This document shows, piece by piece, positions 43,688-53,889 of a stretch of 64,000 bases of DNA; the stretch's first letter is position 1; every line of letters begins with the position of its first letter. Origin of the DNA: Candidatus Williamhamiltonella defendens. Lineage in GTDB: Bacteria; Pseudomonadota; Gammaproteobacteria; Enterobacterales; Enterobacteriaceae. Both the position numbers and the translations under genes were made by a program. The notes under the pieces were generated by a model. The model searched no databases. It was given only the letters and a program-made list of their open reading frames with translations, and had not been told where the DNA came from. The DNA lies in the NCBI RefSeq assembly GCF_900699045.1, contig NZ_CAADHL010000002.1:248001-312000 (forward strand), read 5' to 3'.

Positions 43688-44889
43688 TATATCTTAAAAT
43701 TTTCAATTTCAAATCTATCGGAAAGCTCAATGGAACAGTTTATTTACCAGGTTCAAAAAGTATTTCTAATCATGTTCTTTGATTTCCGATTTGGTTGCCG
43801 GAAAAACTCGGCTAACCAACTTTTTAGAAAGTGATGATATTCGATATATGTTAGAAGCATTCAAAGCGCTTGGGGTCCGGTATACTGTTTCAAAAAACGG
43901 CACTTACTGTGAAGTAGAAGGAGTAAACGGGCACTTAAACACCCCTCATCCGATTGAATGAATGACCGGCAATAAAGGGACTGTGATGCGTTTTCTAACG
44001 GCCGTGCTTTCATTAAGTTAATCCGATGCAGTATTGACAATGAGAGCACTAATGAAAGAAAGGCCCATGGATTCTTTGGTCGACGCGTTATGTCAAGGTA
44101 ATGCCCAAATTACCTATTTAGAAAAAAATGTTTTCCTCTTCACCCTCGTGGCGGAAATTTAATCCTCCGCGGGAATATCTCCAGTCAATTTTGACCGCTT
44201 TATTGATTATGGCACCTTTGGCCGAACAAGATACCGCTATTGAAGTGCAAGGCTTTCTAGTGTCTAAACCTTATGTAGAGATAAGGTTACATTTAATGCA
44301 TATTTTTGGATCAGTGTGACGCATAAACATTACCGTATCTTTAACATTATGGCCCGTCAAAAACTTCCAGCACCTGGACACTATCGAATAGCATGGGATG
44401 CAACAAAGGAGGTTGTGTTCGTGTTATAGGTGTCGGTCAAAAAAGCATACAAGGGGTTGTTTAATGTGCAGATGTGTTAAAAATAGTCATGGAGAGAGGA
44501 TTATATTGAATGTCATCCTGGACAATTAAAAGGCATAGATATGGATATGAACAGTATGCAGGATGCTGCCATGAGACTCGCAATGACGACGTTATTTTCC
44601 GATGGCCCTAGAAGGTGAAAATATTTATAATTGGCGTCTCAAAGAGATAGACTATCTTCTGCGATGGCGGATGAATTAAGAAAATTGGGGCAAAATTAAA
44701 GAAGGGCAATATTATATCGCAATTATTTCTCCAAAAAATTTAAAAGCATCTGAAGTTTAGATTTACAACAACTATCGTATAGCAATGTCTTTTTCATTCA
44801 TAGCTCTGTTAGATATGCCAATACGCATTTTAAATCCAAGCTACACTTCAAAAACCTTTCCTGATTTTTTAAAATCTGGCTTATCGTAG
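43688..44889 (+). pseudogene. aroA: EPSP synthase (3-phosphoshikimate 1-carboxyvinyltransferase), disrupted
   Basis: Sixth enzyme of the shikimate pathway. Readable pieces in order: [119 protein letters not shown] and the end SYTSKTFPDFLKSGL. Many stops and frameshifts; the N-terminal start is no longer clear. It stands upstream of cmk, as in the E. coli aroA...cmk-rpsA-ihfB order. Confidence 0.93.
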
Positions 44890-44936
44890 CGGTACTGTAT
44901 TAAAATTTTTAATATATTTGCTCATAAAGAGAAAAA

Positions 44937-45617
44937 ATGAAAAAAGTAAACCAAGTATTAACGGTTGATGGGCCTAGTGGAGCAGGGAAAGGGACACTGT
45001 GTCAAGCATTAGCAGACTATCTGGGATGGCATCTTCTAGACTCAGGGGCTATTTATCGAGTCCTTGCATTAGCTGCTCTGCGGTATCAAATCGATTTCAG
45101 TATGGAATCGGATTTAATTCCTCTGGCTATGCATCTTGATGTTTCTTTTCAGTCACAAAACCGATGCTTACGGGTTCTTTTAGATAAAGAAGATGTCAGC
45201 GATACAATTCGCACTGAATTAGTGGCGCATTCTGCGTCTCAATTAGCCTCTTTGCCGAAAGTACGAGAAGCATTGCTCGAGCGACAGAGGTCGTTTCAAA
45301 AAGCACCTGGTTTAATTGCTGATGGTAGAGATATGGGTACTTTGATTTTCCCTGATGCTTTTATCAAAATATTCCTTCATGCATCCCCCCAAGAACGTGC
45401 TCGGCGGCGAATGATCGAGTTGCAAAAAAAAGGGTTTAATGCTAAGATTGGTAGCATTTTATCTACAATGAATGTTCGAGATGAACATGACGCTACTAGA
45501 CAAATTGCTCCATTATTACCAGCCTCAGACGCATTAATAATAGATTCTACTCATATGCCAGCTCAAGAAGTGGCCGCACAAGTGTTAGAGCACGCAAAAA
45601 AATGGCTCACTTTTTAG
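44937..45617 (+). CDS. cmk: Cytidylate kinase
   Basis: Phosphorylates CMP and dCMP with ATP. P-loop GPSGAGKGT at residues 12-20, the NMP-binding LLDSGAIYRVLALAAL, and DGRDMGTLIFPDA plus the lid SPQERARRR. 226 residues (E. coli 227). The gene lies upstream of rpsA as in enterics. Confidence 0.97.
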   Translation: MKKVNQVLTVDGPSGAGKGTLCQALADYLGWHLLDSGAIYRVLALAALRYQIDFSMESDLIPLAMHLDVSFQSQNRCLRVLLDKEDVSDTIRTELVAHSASQLASLPKVREALLERQRSFQKAPGLIADGRDMGTLIFPDAFIKIFLHASPQERARRRMIELQKKGFNAKIGSILSTMNVRDEHDATRQIAPLLPASDALIIDSTHMPAQEVAAQVLEHAKKWLTF

Positions 45618-45736
45618 AACAAATGAAATGAATATCTCGGATCTGCTGAGAGGAACTGAAGCAGACCTTTTATCACAACCCCATCAAGCAGGATGTTAGG
45701 TGGGTGTTAAATTAAACACTCCGCAAGATCATTAAT

Positions 45737-47431
45737 ATGACAGAATCTTTTGCTCAACTTTTTGAAGAATCACTAAAAACAATTGAAATACGTCCAGGAT
45801 CTATGATTCGTGGTACCGTCATTTCTATTGAAAAAGACATTGTACGGATTGATGCTGGTTTAAAATCCGAATCCTCTATTCCTTTAGAGCAATTTAAAAG
45901 TGCACAAGGAGTAGTAGAAATTCAAATAGGAGATCAAGTTGACCTTGCCTTGGATTCTATGGAAGACGGTTTTGGTGAAACTTTATTATCTCGTGAAAAA
46001 GCAAAGCGGCAAGAAGTATGGAAAAAATTAGAAGAAGCTTATACCAATGGCACATTTGTGACTGGAATGATTACCAGTAAAGTCAAAGGAGGTTTTACTG
46101 TTGATATGGATGGTATTAGAGCCTTTCTACCTGGCTCTTTGGTTGACGTATATCCTGTACGCGATACTTCACATCTCGAGAATAAAGAGCATCAATGTAA
46201 AATTATTAAACTGGATAAAAAACGCAATAATGTAGTTGTTTCACGTCGAGACGTGATCAAATCAGAAAGCAGCGCAGGACGCGAACAATTATTAGAAAGG
46301 TTAAAAGTGGGTCAAGAAGTTTCAGGTACCGTTAAAAATCTGACTGACTATGGTGCATTTGTTGAATTAGGTGGGATTGATGGTTTATTACATATCACTG
46401 ATATGTCATTGAAACGTGTGAAACATCCAAGTGAAGTCGTGAGTATCTCGCAGCAAATCACTGTTAAAATTCTGAAAATCGAACGTCGCGGAGATGAAAT
46501 TCGTATTTCACTCGGCTTAAAACAACTTTCTCCAGATCCATGGGTAGGTATTTCAGAGCGTTACAAAGTTAATGATGAAATCATCGGGCGCGTCACTAAT
46601 TTGCCAGATTACGGCTGTTTTGTTGAAATAGAACCAGGTGTTGAAGGATTAGTTCATGTTTCAGAAATGGATTGGACCAATAAAAATATTCATCCTTCTA
46701 AGGTTGTGTCTGATCAAGATAGTGTGAAAGTGAAAGTATTAGATATTGATGAACAGCGTCGTCGTATCTCTCTGGGATTAAAACAATGCACAGAAAATCC
46801 CTGGAAAAAATTTGATCAAAATCATAATAAAGGCGATATTGTTAAAGGTAAGATTAAATCCATTACTGATTTTGGCATCTTTATTGGTTTAGAAGATAAC
46901 ATTGATGGTTTGGTTCACTTATCCGACATTTCATGGAATGTTTCAGGTCAAGAAGCGGTTCGTGAATATAAAAAAGGCCAAGAAATTGAGGCTATACTAT
47001 CAGAAGTGATCGCAGATCGTGAGAGGATCTCTTTAAGTATAAAACAGTTATCAGAAGATCCGCTTGACCAATATATTTCTTTAAATAAAAAAGGCACGGT
47101 CGTTAGTGGTCAAATTACTGAAATTCATGATAACAAAATTCTTGTGACACTAACAGAAAATGGTGTCAAGGGCTCTATTAATCTCGCAGATGTACCTGAT
47201 ACCTCTGTTGACTTCCCTATGGGATCCATAGAAGTGGGTCATACTATTGAAGCTAAATACATAGGTTGTGATCGTAAAACCCGTCTTGTTACCTTGGCTC
47301 CATTGAAAGATGAAATTGAAAAAAAAGAGTCTGTATCATCATCTAAAAATAATAAAAAAGAGGAAGCAAATTTTTCTAACACCCCTAACGCTATGACTGA
47401 AGCCTTTAAAATAGCGACAAAAGGTGATTAA
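45737..47431 (+). CDS. rpsA: 30S ribosomal protein S1
   Basis: Binds mRNA and unfolds it at the ribosome. Six S1/OB repeats are visible; repeats 3-5 carry the strongest signatures ([60 protein letters not shown]). 564 residues against 557 in E. coli, with a slightly longer Lys/Asn-rich tail. No strong Shine-Dalgarno sequence precedes the ATG; enteric rpsA also lacks one and is autoregulated through a structured leader. A small hairpin (arms 45704-45708 and 45715-45719) lies 18 bases before the start. ihfB follows. Confidence 0.97.
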   Translation: MTESFAQLFEESLKTIEIRPGSMIRGTVISIEKDIVRIDAGLKSESSIPLEQFKSAQGVVEIQIGDQVDLALDSMEDGFGETLLSREKAKRQEVWKKLEEAYTNGTFVTGMITSKVKGGFTVDMDGIRAFLPGSLVDVYPVRDTSHLENKEHQCKIIKLDKKRNNVVVSRRDVIKSESSAGREQLLERLKVGQEVSGTVKNLTDYGAFVELGGIDGLLHITDMSLKRVKHPSEVVSISQQITVKILKIERRGDEIRISLGLKQLSPDPWVGISERYKVNDEIIGRVTNLPDYGCFVEIEPGVEGLVHVSEMDWTNKNIHPSKVVSDQDSVKVKVLDIDEQRRRISLGLKQCTENPWKKFDQNHNKGDIVKGKIKSITDFGIFIGLEDNIDGLVHLSDISWNVSGQEAVREYKKGQEIEAILSEVIADRERISLSIKQLSEDPLDQYISLNKKGTVVSGQITEIHDNKILVTLTENGVKGSINLADVPDTSVDFPMGSIEVGHTIEAKYIGCDRKTRLVTLAPLKDEIEKKESVSSSKNNKKEEANFSNTPNAMTEAFKIATKGD

Positions 47432-47439
47432 TAACAAAG

Positions 47440-47456
47440 GGGGGTTTTATACCCCC
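47440..47456 (+). terminator. Hairpin between rpsA and ihfB
   Basis: GGGGG (47440-47444) pairs with CCCCC (47452-47456) over a 7-base loop directly after the rpsA stop. There is no T-run after it, so it may protect the rpsA message or reduce read-through rather than stop transcription fully. Confidence 0.45.
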
Positions 47457-47477
47457 TCACTAAAAACATGAGATAAT

Positions 47478-47765
47478 ATGACGAAATCTGATTTTATCGA
47501 AAGGCTTGTTAAACGCCTAGATTCTATGAATCCTGAAATGATTCAGGAAATAGTAAAGCGAATTTTACAATATATGTCAGAAAAATTATCTGAGGGGGAG
47601 CGAATTGAAATTCGGGGATTAGGGAGTTTTACTCTTCGGTACCGTTCTGCACGCACCGCACGTAATCCTCAAACGGGTAATTCTGATGTGAAAGTAAAGA
47701 GTAAATATGTTTTACATTTTAAACCAGGAAAAAAATTGCGTGATCGTGTCGACGTATATAAGTAA
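47478..47765 (+). CDS. ihfB: Integration host factor beta subunit
   Basis: DNA-bending protein that works as heterodimer with IhfA. 95 residues, DNABII fold: N-terminal helices, GLGSFTLRYR, and the beta-arm tip RNPQTG with the intercalating proline. It lies 46 bases behind rpsA, as in E. coli. Confidence 0.97.
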   Translation: MTKSDFIERLVKRLDSMNPEMIQEIVKRILQYMSEKLSEGERIEIRGLGSFTLRYRSARTARNPQTGNSDVKVKSKYVLHFKPGKKLRDRVDVYK

Positions 47766-48107
47766 AACTCAAGTATCACTTTAAAATTTTTTCAATTATT
47801 CCCTTCTTGCGACATTCTCTGCCACATAAGAACGAATATTTTCTGCAGTCTTTAGAGCACAGACTGGGTTACCTCGAAAAAGGCTCCTGCTCGCTAATCT
47901 ACTAAATAGAGACGAACTGTAATATTGTGCAGTTAAAATTAAAGTAGATTAAAAGAGCGCTGGAATAGGTAATTAAGATACAAATTTCTTAGATACTACA
48001 GAGCTGTCTTTCTCAAGACAGTGTTTAAAAGATGAAAAATATCCAAGATATTCTTTCATATTTTGATCGATTAAAATAATTTCATATCACGGATAGAGCT
48101 TAAAATA
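47766..48107. other. Intergenic DNA between ihfB and lptM
   Basis: No intact gene. A hairpin with 7-bp arms CTGTCTT/AAGACAG lies at about 48003-48020. On the minus strand one frame near 47810-47900 reads FRGNPVCALKTAENIRSYVA and looks protein-like, but I do not recognise it. cyaY, the divergent neighbour of lptM in E. coli, is not visible. Confidence 0.45.
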
Positions 48108-48254
48108 ATGAAAAAAAAATTATTTGCCTTATCAATCACACTTATAATCACCTCTTGTGGCCTAAAAAGGCCATTGTATTTTCCGCCCACAGAAAACTGG
48201 CCCAACGAAACAACGCAAACATCCGTTCATCAGATTAAAAAATTTTATCATTAA
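48108..48254 (+). CDS. lptM: LPS translocon maturation lipoprotein LptM (YifL)
   Basis: Small lipoprotein of 48 residues just ahead of dapF, the place of yifL/lptM in E. coli. Signal peptide MKKKLFALSITLIITS is followed by lipid-bearing cysteine 17 and the family hallmark CGLKRPLYFPP, after which the sequence is hydrophilic. In E. coli LptM helps disulfide maturation of LptD in the outer membrane. The tail is shorter than in E. coli (67 residues). Short, but signal peptide, lipobox, motif and synteny agree. Confidence 0.9.
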   Translation: MKKKLFALSITLIITSCGLKRPLYFPPTENWPNETTQTSVHQIKKFYH

Positions 48255-48273
48255 AGTTTACCAGAGTTAACGT

Positions 48274-49110
48274 ATGCGGTTTTCAAAAATGTGTAGCTTG
48301 GGCAATGATTTTGCCATCATTGATGCTGTAACCCAAAATATTCATCTACGATCAGAGTTTATCTGTCGATTAGCGAATCGGCATACTGGTATTGGTTTTG
48401 ATCAGCTATTGTTTCTGGAACCTCCTAATAGTCCAGAATTAGATTTTTATTATCGTATTTTTAATGCAGATGGTAGTGAAGTATTTCAATGTGGTAACGG
48501 TGCTCGTTGCTTGGGGCGTTTTGTTCACTTAAAAGGCTTAACTAATAAAAAAAATATTCAGGTGAGTACTAAGACCGTAAAAATGCAAATTCATCTAAAA
48601 GAGAAAAATCAAATTTGCGTTAATATAGGTGAGCCTGATTTTTTACCTCAAACTATCCCCTTTCGTTCAAAAACAATAAAAAAAATTTATGAATTAGATG
48701 TCGCGGAACAAAAACTACTTTGTGGGATTGTGTCTATGGGTAATCCACATTGTATTATACAGGTGGAAAAGCTCGACTCTGATCAGATTAAATTGATTGG
48801 CCCTTTATTAGTGTGCCATCCGTCTTTTCCCGAAGGGACAAATGTCGGATTTATGAAAATCATTGATCGAAAGCATATTCATCTGCGCGTTTATGAACGT
48901 GGCGCTGGAGAAACTCAGGCCTGCGGCAGTGGGGCTTGTGCTGCAGTCTCGATAGGGATTCAGCAGGATCTGCTGGATGAAAAAGTTCATGTTGAACAAA
49001 AAGGAGGCAATCTGGACATCCGCTGGAAAGGAACAGGGCATTGCCTTTATATGACCGGGCCTGCAGACCATATTTATGATGGAGTAATTCATATGAGCTT
49101 TAAGTTATGA
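48274..49110 (+). CDS. dapF: Diaminopimelate epimerase
   Basis: Converts LL- to meso-diaminopimelate, needed for peptidoglycan and lysine. The two catalytic cysteines are C73 in FQCGNGARC and the one in [11 protein letters not shown] (about residue 220). 278 residues (E. coli 274). It follows lptM by 19 bases. yigA, xerC and yigB, which separate dapF from uvrD in E. coli, have been deleted. Confidence 0.97.
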   Translation: MRFSKMCSLGNDFAIIDAVTQNIHLRSEFICRLANRHTGIGFDQLLFLEPPNSPELDFYYRIFNADGSEVFQCGNGARCLGRFVHLKGLTNKKNIQVSTKTVKMQIHLKEKNQICVNIGEPDFLPQTIPFRSKTIKKIYELDVAEQKLLCGIVSMGNPHCIIQVEKLDSDQIKLIGPLLVCHPSFPEGTNVGFMKIIDRKHIHLRVYERGAGETQACGSGACAAVSIGIQQDLLDEKVHVEQKGGNLDIRWKGTGHCLYMTGPADHIYDGVIHMSFKL

Positions 49111-49158
49111 ACTTTAAGAGATGTCAATTTTTTACGAAAGAATAAATAAAGGCTATTT

Positions 49159-51354
49159 ATGGATTGTTCTAAATTAATCAATACTTTAAATGAAAAACAA
49201 TGTGCTGCGGTGACCTCATCTGCTGATCATGTATTAGTACTGGCCGGCGCAGGAAGTGGAAAAACCAGAGTGTTGGTGCACCGAATTGCTTGGTTACTTT
49301 CAGTTGAACATATTTCTCCGTATTCCATTCTTTCCGTTACCTTTACTAATAAAGCCGCTGCCGAAGTGCGTCATCGTGTGTCGGTTTTGATGGGATCAAT
49401 ACAAGATGGTATGTGGACTGGCACTTTTCATGGATTCGCCCACCGTCTTTTAAGAATGCATTATCTGGAAGCGAATTTGCCAAAGGATTTTCAAATTATC
49501 GATAACGATGATCAATTACGATTGCTAAAAAAAATTATTAAATCATTAAATTTAGATGAAAAGCGTTGGTCTCCACGGCAAGCCATGTGGTACATCAATC
49601 ATAAAAAAGATCAAGGGCATCGCCCTCAACATACTAAAAATAGCTCTAATTTTATTGAAAATACTTGGCAAGATATTTACCAATCCTATCAAAAAGCTAC
49701 TGATAGAGCTGGATTAGTCGATTTTTCAGAACTGTTATTACGTGCCTATGAGTTATGGCTCAATCATACCAATATCTTGGATCAATATCAGAAGAGATGG
49801 AGTCATATTTTAGTTGATGAATTTCAGGATACCAATACTATCCAATATGCTTGGATCCATGCATTGGCTGAAAAAAGGGCAAAAGTGATGATTGTGGGAG
49901 ATGATGATCAATCTATTTATGGTTGGCGCGGGGCGCAGGTGGAAAATATTCAGAGCTTTTTAAAAGATTTTGCAGGTACTGAAACAGTAAGACTCGAACA
50001 AAATTATCGTTCAACTCCTCATATTTTAACGGCAGCCAATACCTTGATTGCCAATAATGAGGGGCGAATGGGAAAAAATTTATGGACTTCTCAAAAAGAA
50101 GGGGAGCCTATTTTTCTTTATCATGCTTTTAATGAATTAGATGAAGCCCGTTTTGTAGCTTATCAAATTAAAAAGTGGCACGAGAAAGGAGGCCAATTAA
50201 AAGATTGTGCTATTTTATATCGCAGTAATGCACAGTCTCGAGTATTAGAAGAAGCGTTGTTAAAAGGAAATATTCCTCACCGTATTTACGGGGGTCATCG
50301 TTTTTTTGAAAGGCAAGAAATTAAAGACGCGCTTGCATATCTGCGTTTGATTTCTAATCGCCATGATGATGCTTCATTTGAAAGAGTGATTAATACACCC
50401 GCTCGTGGTATTGGTGAGCACACCTTATCTGTATTGCGTCAGGCTGCCAGAGATCGTGAAAAAACGCTTTGGGAAACCATGCAAATTTTGTTGCATGAAA
50501 AAATATTGGCGGGTCGAGTTGCTTCAGGTTTGAGGCGTTTTATTGAGTTAATTGACTCCTTGGCTTATGAAACATCAGAAATGCCGTTACATTTACAAAC
50601 AGACAGAGTCATTAAAGATTCTGGGATTTGGTTAATGTATCAAAAAGAAAAAGGTGAAAGAGTGCAAGGACGTATTGAAAATTTAGAAGAGTTGGTCAAT
50701 GCGACACAACAGTATGATGATCGTCAGTATGAAGATGACACTTTGTCACCATTGCAGGCTTTTCTTTCCGATGCGGTCTTGGAAGCAGGTGAAAATCAGG
50801 GTGACGCTTCTCAAGACTCAGTACAAATGATGACGCTGCATTCTGCGAAAGGTTTAGAATTTTTTAAAATTTTTATTGTTGGAATGGAAGAAGGGATGTT
50901 TCCTAGTAAAATGGCCCTGAATGAAAGTGGAAGGTTGGAAGAAGAGCGTCGTCTGGCTTATGTCGGCTTAACGCGTGCAATGAAAGAATTGACATTATGT
51001 TATGCGAAAAGCCGTCGACTTTATGGAGAAGAAGTAAGCAATATTCCCTCTCGTTTCATTGACGAATTACCAAAATCATGTATACAACATGTAAAATTAG
51101 GGGCAATCTTTTCTCATCCATTTCATTGCCGTTCTACAGAAAAAGCAAAATATAAAATCCACGGCCATCAAAATGAGAGCAATAAAAACGAGGGGCATTT
51201 TTCTTTAGATCAACGTGTAAGACATCCTAAATTTGGGGAAGGCACCGTCAAAGATTTAGAAGGTAGTGGTCAACATGCTCGTGTCCAGATTGCTTTTGCT
51301 GGTAACCAATTAAAATGGTTAGTTATCTCTTACGCAAGATTAGAAATCATATAA
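49159..51354 (+). CDS. uvrD: DNA helicase II UvrD
   Basis: SF1A 3'-5' helicase of nucleotide excision and mismatch repair. Motif I AGAGSGKTR (residues 29-37), Ia VTFTNKAAAEV, II VDEFQDTN, III GDDDQSIYGWRGA, IV LEQNYRS, V TLHSAKGLEF, VI EERRLAYVGLTRA. The C-terminal RNAP/mismatch-binding domain ends QLKWLVISYARLEII. 731 residues (E. coli 720). It is the last intact core gene before the mobile region. Confidence 0.97.
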   Translation: MDCSKLINTLNEKQCAAVTSSADHVLVLAGAGSGKTRVLVHRIAWLLSVEHISPYSILSVTFTNKAAAEVRHRVSVLMGSIQDGMWTGTFHGFAHRLLRMHYLEANLPKDFQIIDNDDQLRLLKKIIKSLNLDEKRWSPRQAMWYINHKKDQGHRPQHTKNSSNFIENTWQDIYQSYQKATDRAGLVDFSELLLRAYELWLNHTNILDQYQKRWSHILVDEFQDTNTIQYAWIHALAEKRAKVMIVGDDDQSIYGWRGAQVENIQSFLKDFAGTETVRLEQNYRSTPHILTAANTLIANNEGRMGKNLWTSQKEGEPIFLYHAFNELDEARFVAYQIKKWHEKGGQLKDCAILYRSNAQSRVLEEALLKGNIPHRIYGGHRFFERQEIKDALAYLRLISNRHDDASFERVINTPARGIGEHTLSVLRQAARDREKTLWETMQILLHEKILAGRVASGLRRFIELIDSLAYETSEMPLHLQTDRVIKDSGIWLMYQKEKGERVQGRIENLEELVNATQQYDDRQYEDDTLSPLQAFLSDAVLEAGENQGDASQDSVQMMTLHSAKGLEFFKIFIVGMEEGMFPSKMALNESGRLEEERRLAYVGLTRAMKELTLCYAKSRRLYGEEVSNIPSRFIDELPKSCIQHVKLGAIFSHPFHCRSTEKAKYKIHGHQNESNKNEGHFSLDQRVRHPKFGEGTVKDLEGSGQHARVQIAFAGNQLKWLVISYARLEII

Positions 51355-51655
51355 AACTTTTATTACAAAAGTGGAAATCTAAAAAAGCATAGCTAAACAG
51401 AAAGAAACAGGCAATAAAACCGCACAATAAATACGCGGGTCCTTTTCGCTTTGTCAGTATTTTTTTGCGACGACCAATTGTTTATTTGGTGGAGCTGGAC
51501 GCGGGCTCAACTCCAAAAACGAGAACTACACTGCTCCATTAAAAAAGTGCCTTTCGCCCTTCCAAACCCGTTGACCGAAAACATCCTAAATAACCTGCAG
51601 TTCTCCCGGATAATAGTTTTTATGACATCAAGAAAACAACAACGAGGTGAACGAA
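51355..51655. other. Junction between uvrD and the mobile region, with tmRNA-3'-end-like motif
   Basis: A 74-codon frame (51451-51675) is open but unrecognised. At 51487-51498 TGGTGGAGCTGG is the reverse complement of the 3' end of enteric tmRNA/ssrA. Directly after it, ACGCGGGCTCAACTCC (51499-51514) resembles the T-arm of the same RNA in forward orientation with one change. The 3' end of ssrA is a classical attachment site for phages and P4-like satellites, so this could be a scrambled att remnant at the left border. This is inference. Confidence 0.35.
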
Positions 51656-51875
51656 ATGTAAATATTGCATATTAACCAGCGGCAACTGGCTAACCGATGG
51701 GGAGTGAGTGAGGCTTTTCTCGAACGCTGGTGGTCTAAGCGCGTTGACCCATAATTTCTGAAACTGCGAGGCCGAGTGCTATATCCGTCAAGTCGATATT
51801 AAAGCATTTGAGGAAGGTTTCCTCTGGCAGGCTACCAGCAGCTTCAAAGGAAGTCAGCCGAAGGTAAATTTCTAA
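51656..51875 (+). pseudogene. AlpA-like helix-turn-helix protein, disrupted
   Basis: After the start ATG the second codon is TAA. The frame then reads HINQRQLANRWGVSEAFLER, a winged-helix/MerR-like DNA-binding motif of excisionase/AlpA type, with a stop after RVDP. A +1 shift restores YRQVDIKAFEEGFLWQATSS to a stop at 51873. Such small regulators control excision or early transcription of phage satellites. Confidence 0.7.
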
Positions 51876-52031
51876 CCTAAGGAACAAGAAGTAAAATTAG
51901 GCGTCACAGCGGGGTGAGACGGCGAATATCTAAATGCCCAATACTGTTGCACGGAACGCTGTAACGCAGATCTGAGAGAAAGGCGAAAGTAATCCCTGAG
52001 GGATTCCCAAAAATAGAACAGGCATAGCGTG

Positions 52032-52052
52032 ACGCAATCTAATTGATTGCGT
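52032..52052. repeat. Perfect 8-bp stem-loop
   Basis: ACGCAATC (52032-52039), loop TAATT, GATTGCGT (52045-52052). It could be an operator or an RNA hairpin of the satellite leader. No partner is known. Confidence 0.5.
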
Positions 52053-52539
52053 AATAAAATTTAGGGAGCAGAACACCATTATGCTTTCCCTTTCATTATA
52101 CCAAAAATTCTTTAAAATATACTGAAGCTTCTACATCTTTACCGCCGTCAGTCCCTGTTAACGCCGGCGGAAAATTTATTTTGATATTCTACGCTCATAT
52201 TAAAAAATCTGTCTCTGGACTCTCGGTTGAAGAAGTTACAGCAAAGGTATATCCATATTATATTCGTTTACTGAATTTTATTGAGATCCTTCAGGGGGTT
52301 GTCTCTCACTAAATGCAGCTGAGATGGGCCTTTCGGCGCGCCTGACATACACAAAAATTCCTGTTTAATAGCATTATTTTTTATTAAATAAAATAACAAA
52401 AAATTTTCTGCCCGGTGGCGATATAAATAAAGGTGGGCTACAGGTTTCAAGCGTTTGATCCCACAGAGATTTGATTGCCACCTCCCTCTTGGCAACGCAA
52501 CTCTAAATAGCGCGGTTTTTGATCATTCTTTTGTGCGAT

Positions 52540-52564
52540 GCCTTTTTTAAAAAAGGCTATTTTT
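52540..52564 (+). terminator. Terminator-like palindrome
   Basis: GCCTTTTTT and AAAAAAGGC are directly joined into an 18-base perfect palindrome (52540-52557), followed by TATTTTT. It lies between the Rpn remnant (minus strand) and the satellite-like remnants and could terminate plus-strand transcripts. Confidence 0.45.
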
Positions 52565-52568
52565 AGAT

Positions 52569-53475
52569 TTAACATAATAATGTTTTTATTTGTTTTTCAG
52601 TGATGCCTGTCAGATCTCGTGTCTCTTTTTTGTCATTCTTCCTTTTTTGAAAGTTTTTGAGCAAACCTTAAAGGGGGCGGATTTTTCACCTTTTTTATGA
52701 CTTCCTCTATGCCTTCTTGTCTTAATGTTTGCGCCATAGTCATAAGTACCCCTCATGTTTCTCAGATTTTTTGGCTATTTCAGTGAAAAATTGCATCTGG
52801 TTCTTCGCATGACCCTATTGAATGAGATTCTGTATCATAGTAATAACTTGCGTATCAGCATGATACTCATTCGACAGTAATGGAGCAATTAGATTAGTCA
52901 ACTCGTTCATATACCTTAGGCGGATGTACTTCTAGAGTAATTCTAATCACAGCATCTGGCGATACTGCATGATTTTATTATCGTCTAGTATCGTAATATT
53001 CGCGAGTTAAAAAGGCTGTGTATACATGCTCTGCTAATTTCCTGTCTTCGGGGTCGAAGCAATTTAGCCAATAGGTACTGTGCAGATGCGGTCTTGTTTC
53101 TCCGCAATACATAAGACATAAAACCGGCGGAAGTCTTTTGTTACCCGCATCAAGATAGCGTGTGTATCACACCGACATATTATAGTGCATTAATCACCAA
53201 GCAATGAGATTATCAGGTCTGGATTAACTTTCACTCAAGAGGTAAATACACTCTTTTCCTTTTTTTTGTTTTCAATGACTAAAAAAATATTATTTTGATA
53301 CGCCTTAATTATGTCATCAATAAAAAAGCCTAACTTGACTTGCATCGTATTGAAATTACACAACACTTTAATCTCATCAGGGAGCCATCTTTCAAAGAAA
53401 TCTTTATCCGTGTTTTTTCATGTCAAAATTGATGCAAGAGGGCATCATGGGGCGTAGAGGTAAATTTTTATCCAT
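52569..53475 (-). pseudogene. Rpn/YhgA-like PD-(D/E)XK recombination-promoting nuclease, disrupted
   Basis: A chain of frames on the minus strand follows the YhgA/Rpn (transposase_31) family from end to end. It runs PHDALLHQF near the N-terminus, VLCNFNTMQVKLGFFIDDII, RYLDAGNKRLPPV, STYWLNCFDPEDRKLAEHVY, MNELTNLIAPLL, MTMAQTLRQEGIEEVIKKVK and a C-terminal DLTGITEKQIKTLL. Several stops and frameshifts break it. In E. coli these proteins are RecA-independent recombination nucleases that often multiply in genomes. It was probably once an independent mobile gene beside the prophage. Confidence 0.8.
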
Positions 53476-53629
53476 GAAGCTTATCTTGCTTCTATTAAAT
53501 TTAAAGATCACTGAGCCATATGGGCGTTTATTTCAACACTGCGCGGGCTTCCAGCAGGGGCCATAAAACATTGAATAGACGTATTTGACACCTATTGGAA
53601 GCGGGATGCACGATTTGTACTAGCAATAT

Positions 53630-53815
53630 TTACGCGCGGTATTTTTTATGACATTCATCACAAATTGCTTCTAGATCCCTCTCTTTATCCATTTTGCCAA
53701 AAGATTTTGCTTGAATATGGTCAACCGCCTTCGCGGAACAAATCTGCTCTTGTCGCCGGCAGGGCTGGCAGAGATGCTGATCTCTCATCAATCTTTGTGC
53801 TCTGATACACTGCAA
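53630..53815 (-). pseudogene. HNH endonuclease fragment
   Basis: 61 codons ending at a natural-looking C-terminus. The HNH motif is visible: RLMRDQHLCQPCRR with a zinc CxxC, then AVDHIQAKSFG and the closing CDECHKKYRA. Phage HNH proteins of this type sit next to terminase genes and help DNA packaging. The N-terminus before QRLMRDQ is short and no terminase is readable nearby, so I treat it as a fragment. Confidence 0.65.
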
Positions 53816-53889
53816 TAAACCTATCTCTCAGTCACATCTCATATTCGAATGGATTAAGCGAGCAGATAGCCTATCAAGGATAGTTTATC

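Larger units (their letters stand above)
51876..52568. other. Possible P4-like satellite leader and Ash/Icd-like remnants
   Basis: No intact gene. The plus strand has a broken frame: MLSLSLYQKFFKI from 52081, then after a shift NAGGKFILIFYAHIKKSVSG to about 52312. On the minus strand a 75-codon frame (52268-52495) ends FLCMSGAPKGPSQL; from memory such a string is common in leaders and division-inhibitor (Ash/Icd-like) genes of enterobacterial P4-like islands. A stem-loop (52032-52052) and a terminator-like palindrome (52540-52564) lie in the region. The assignment is tentative. Confidence 0.35.

Noticed and set aside
53630..53815. Intact HNH homing endonuclease
   Set aside because: Only the C-terminal HNH core is present and the flanking DNA is all decayed phage sequence.
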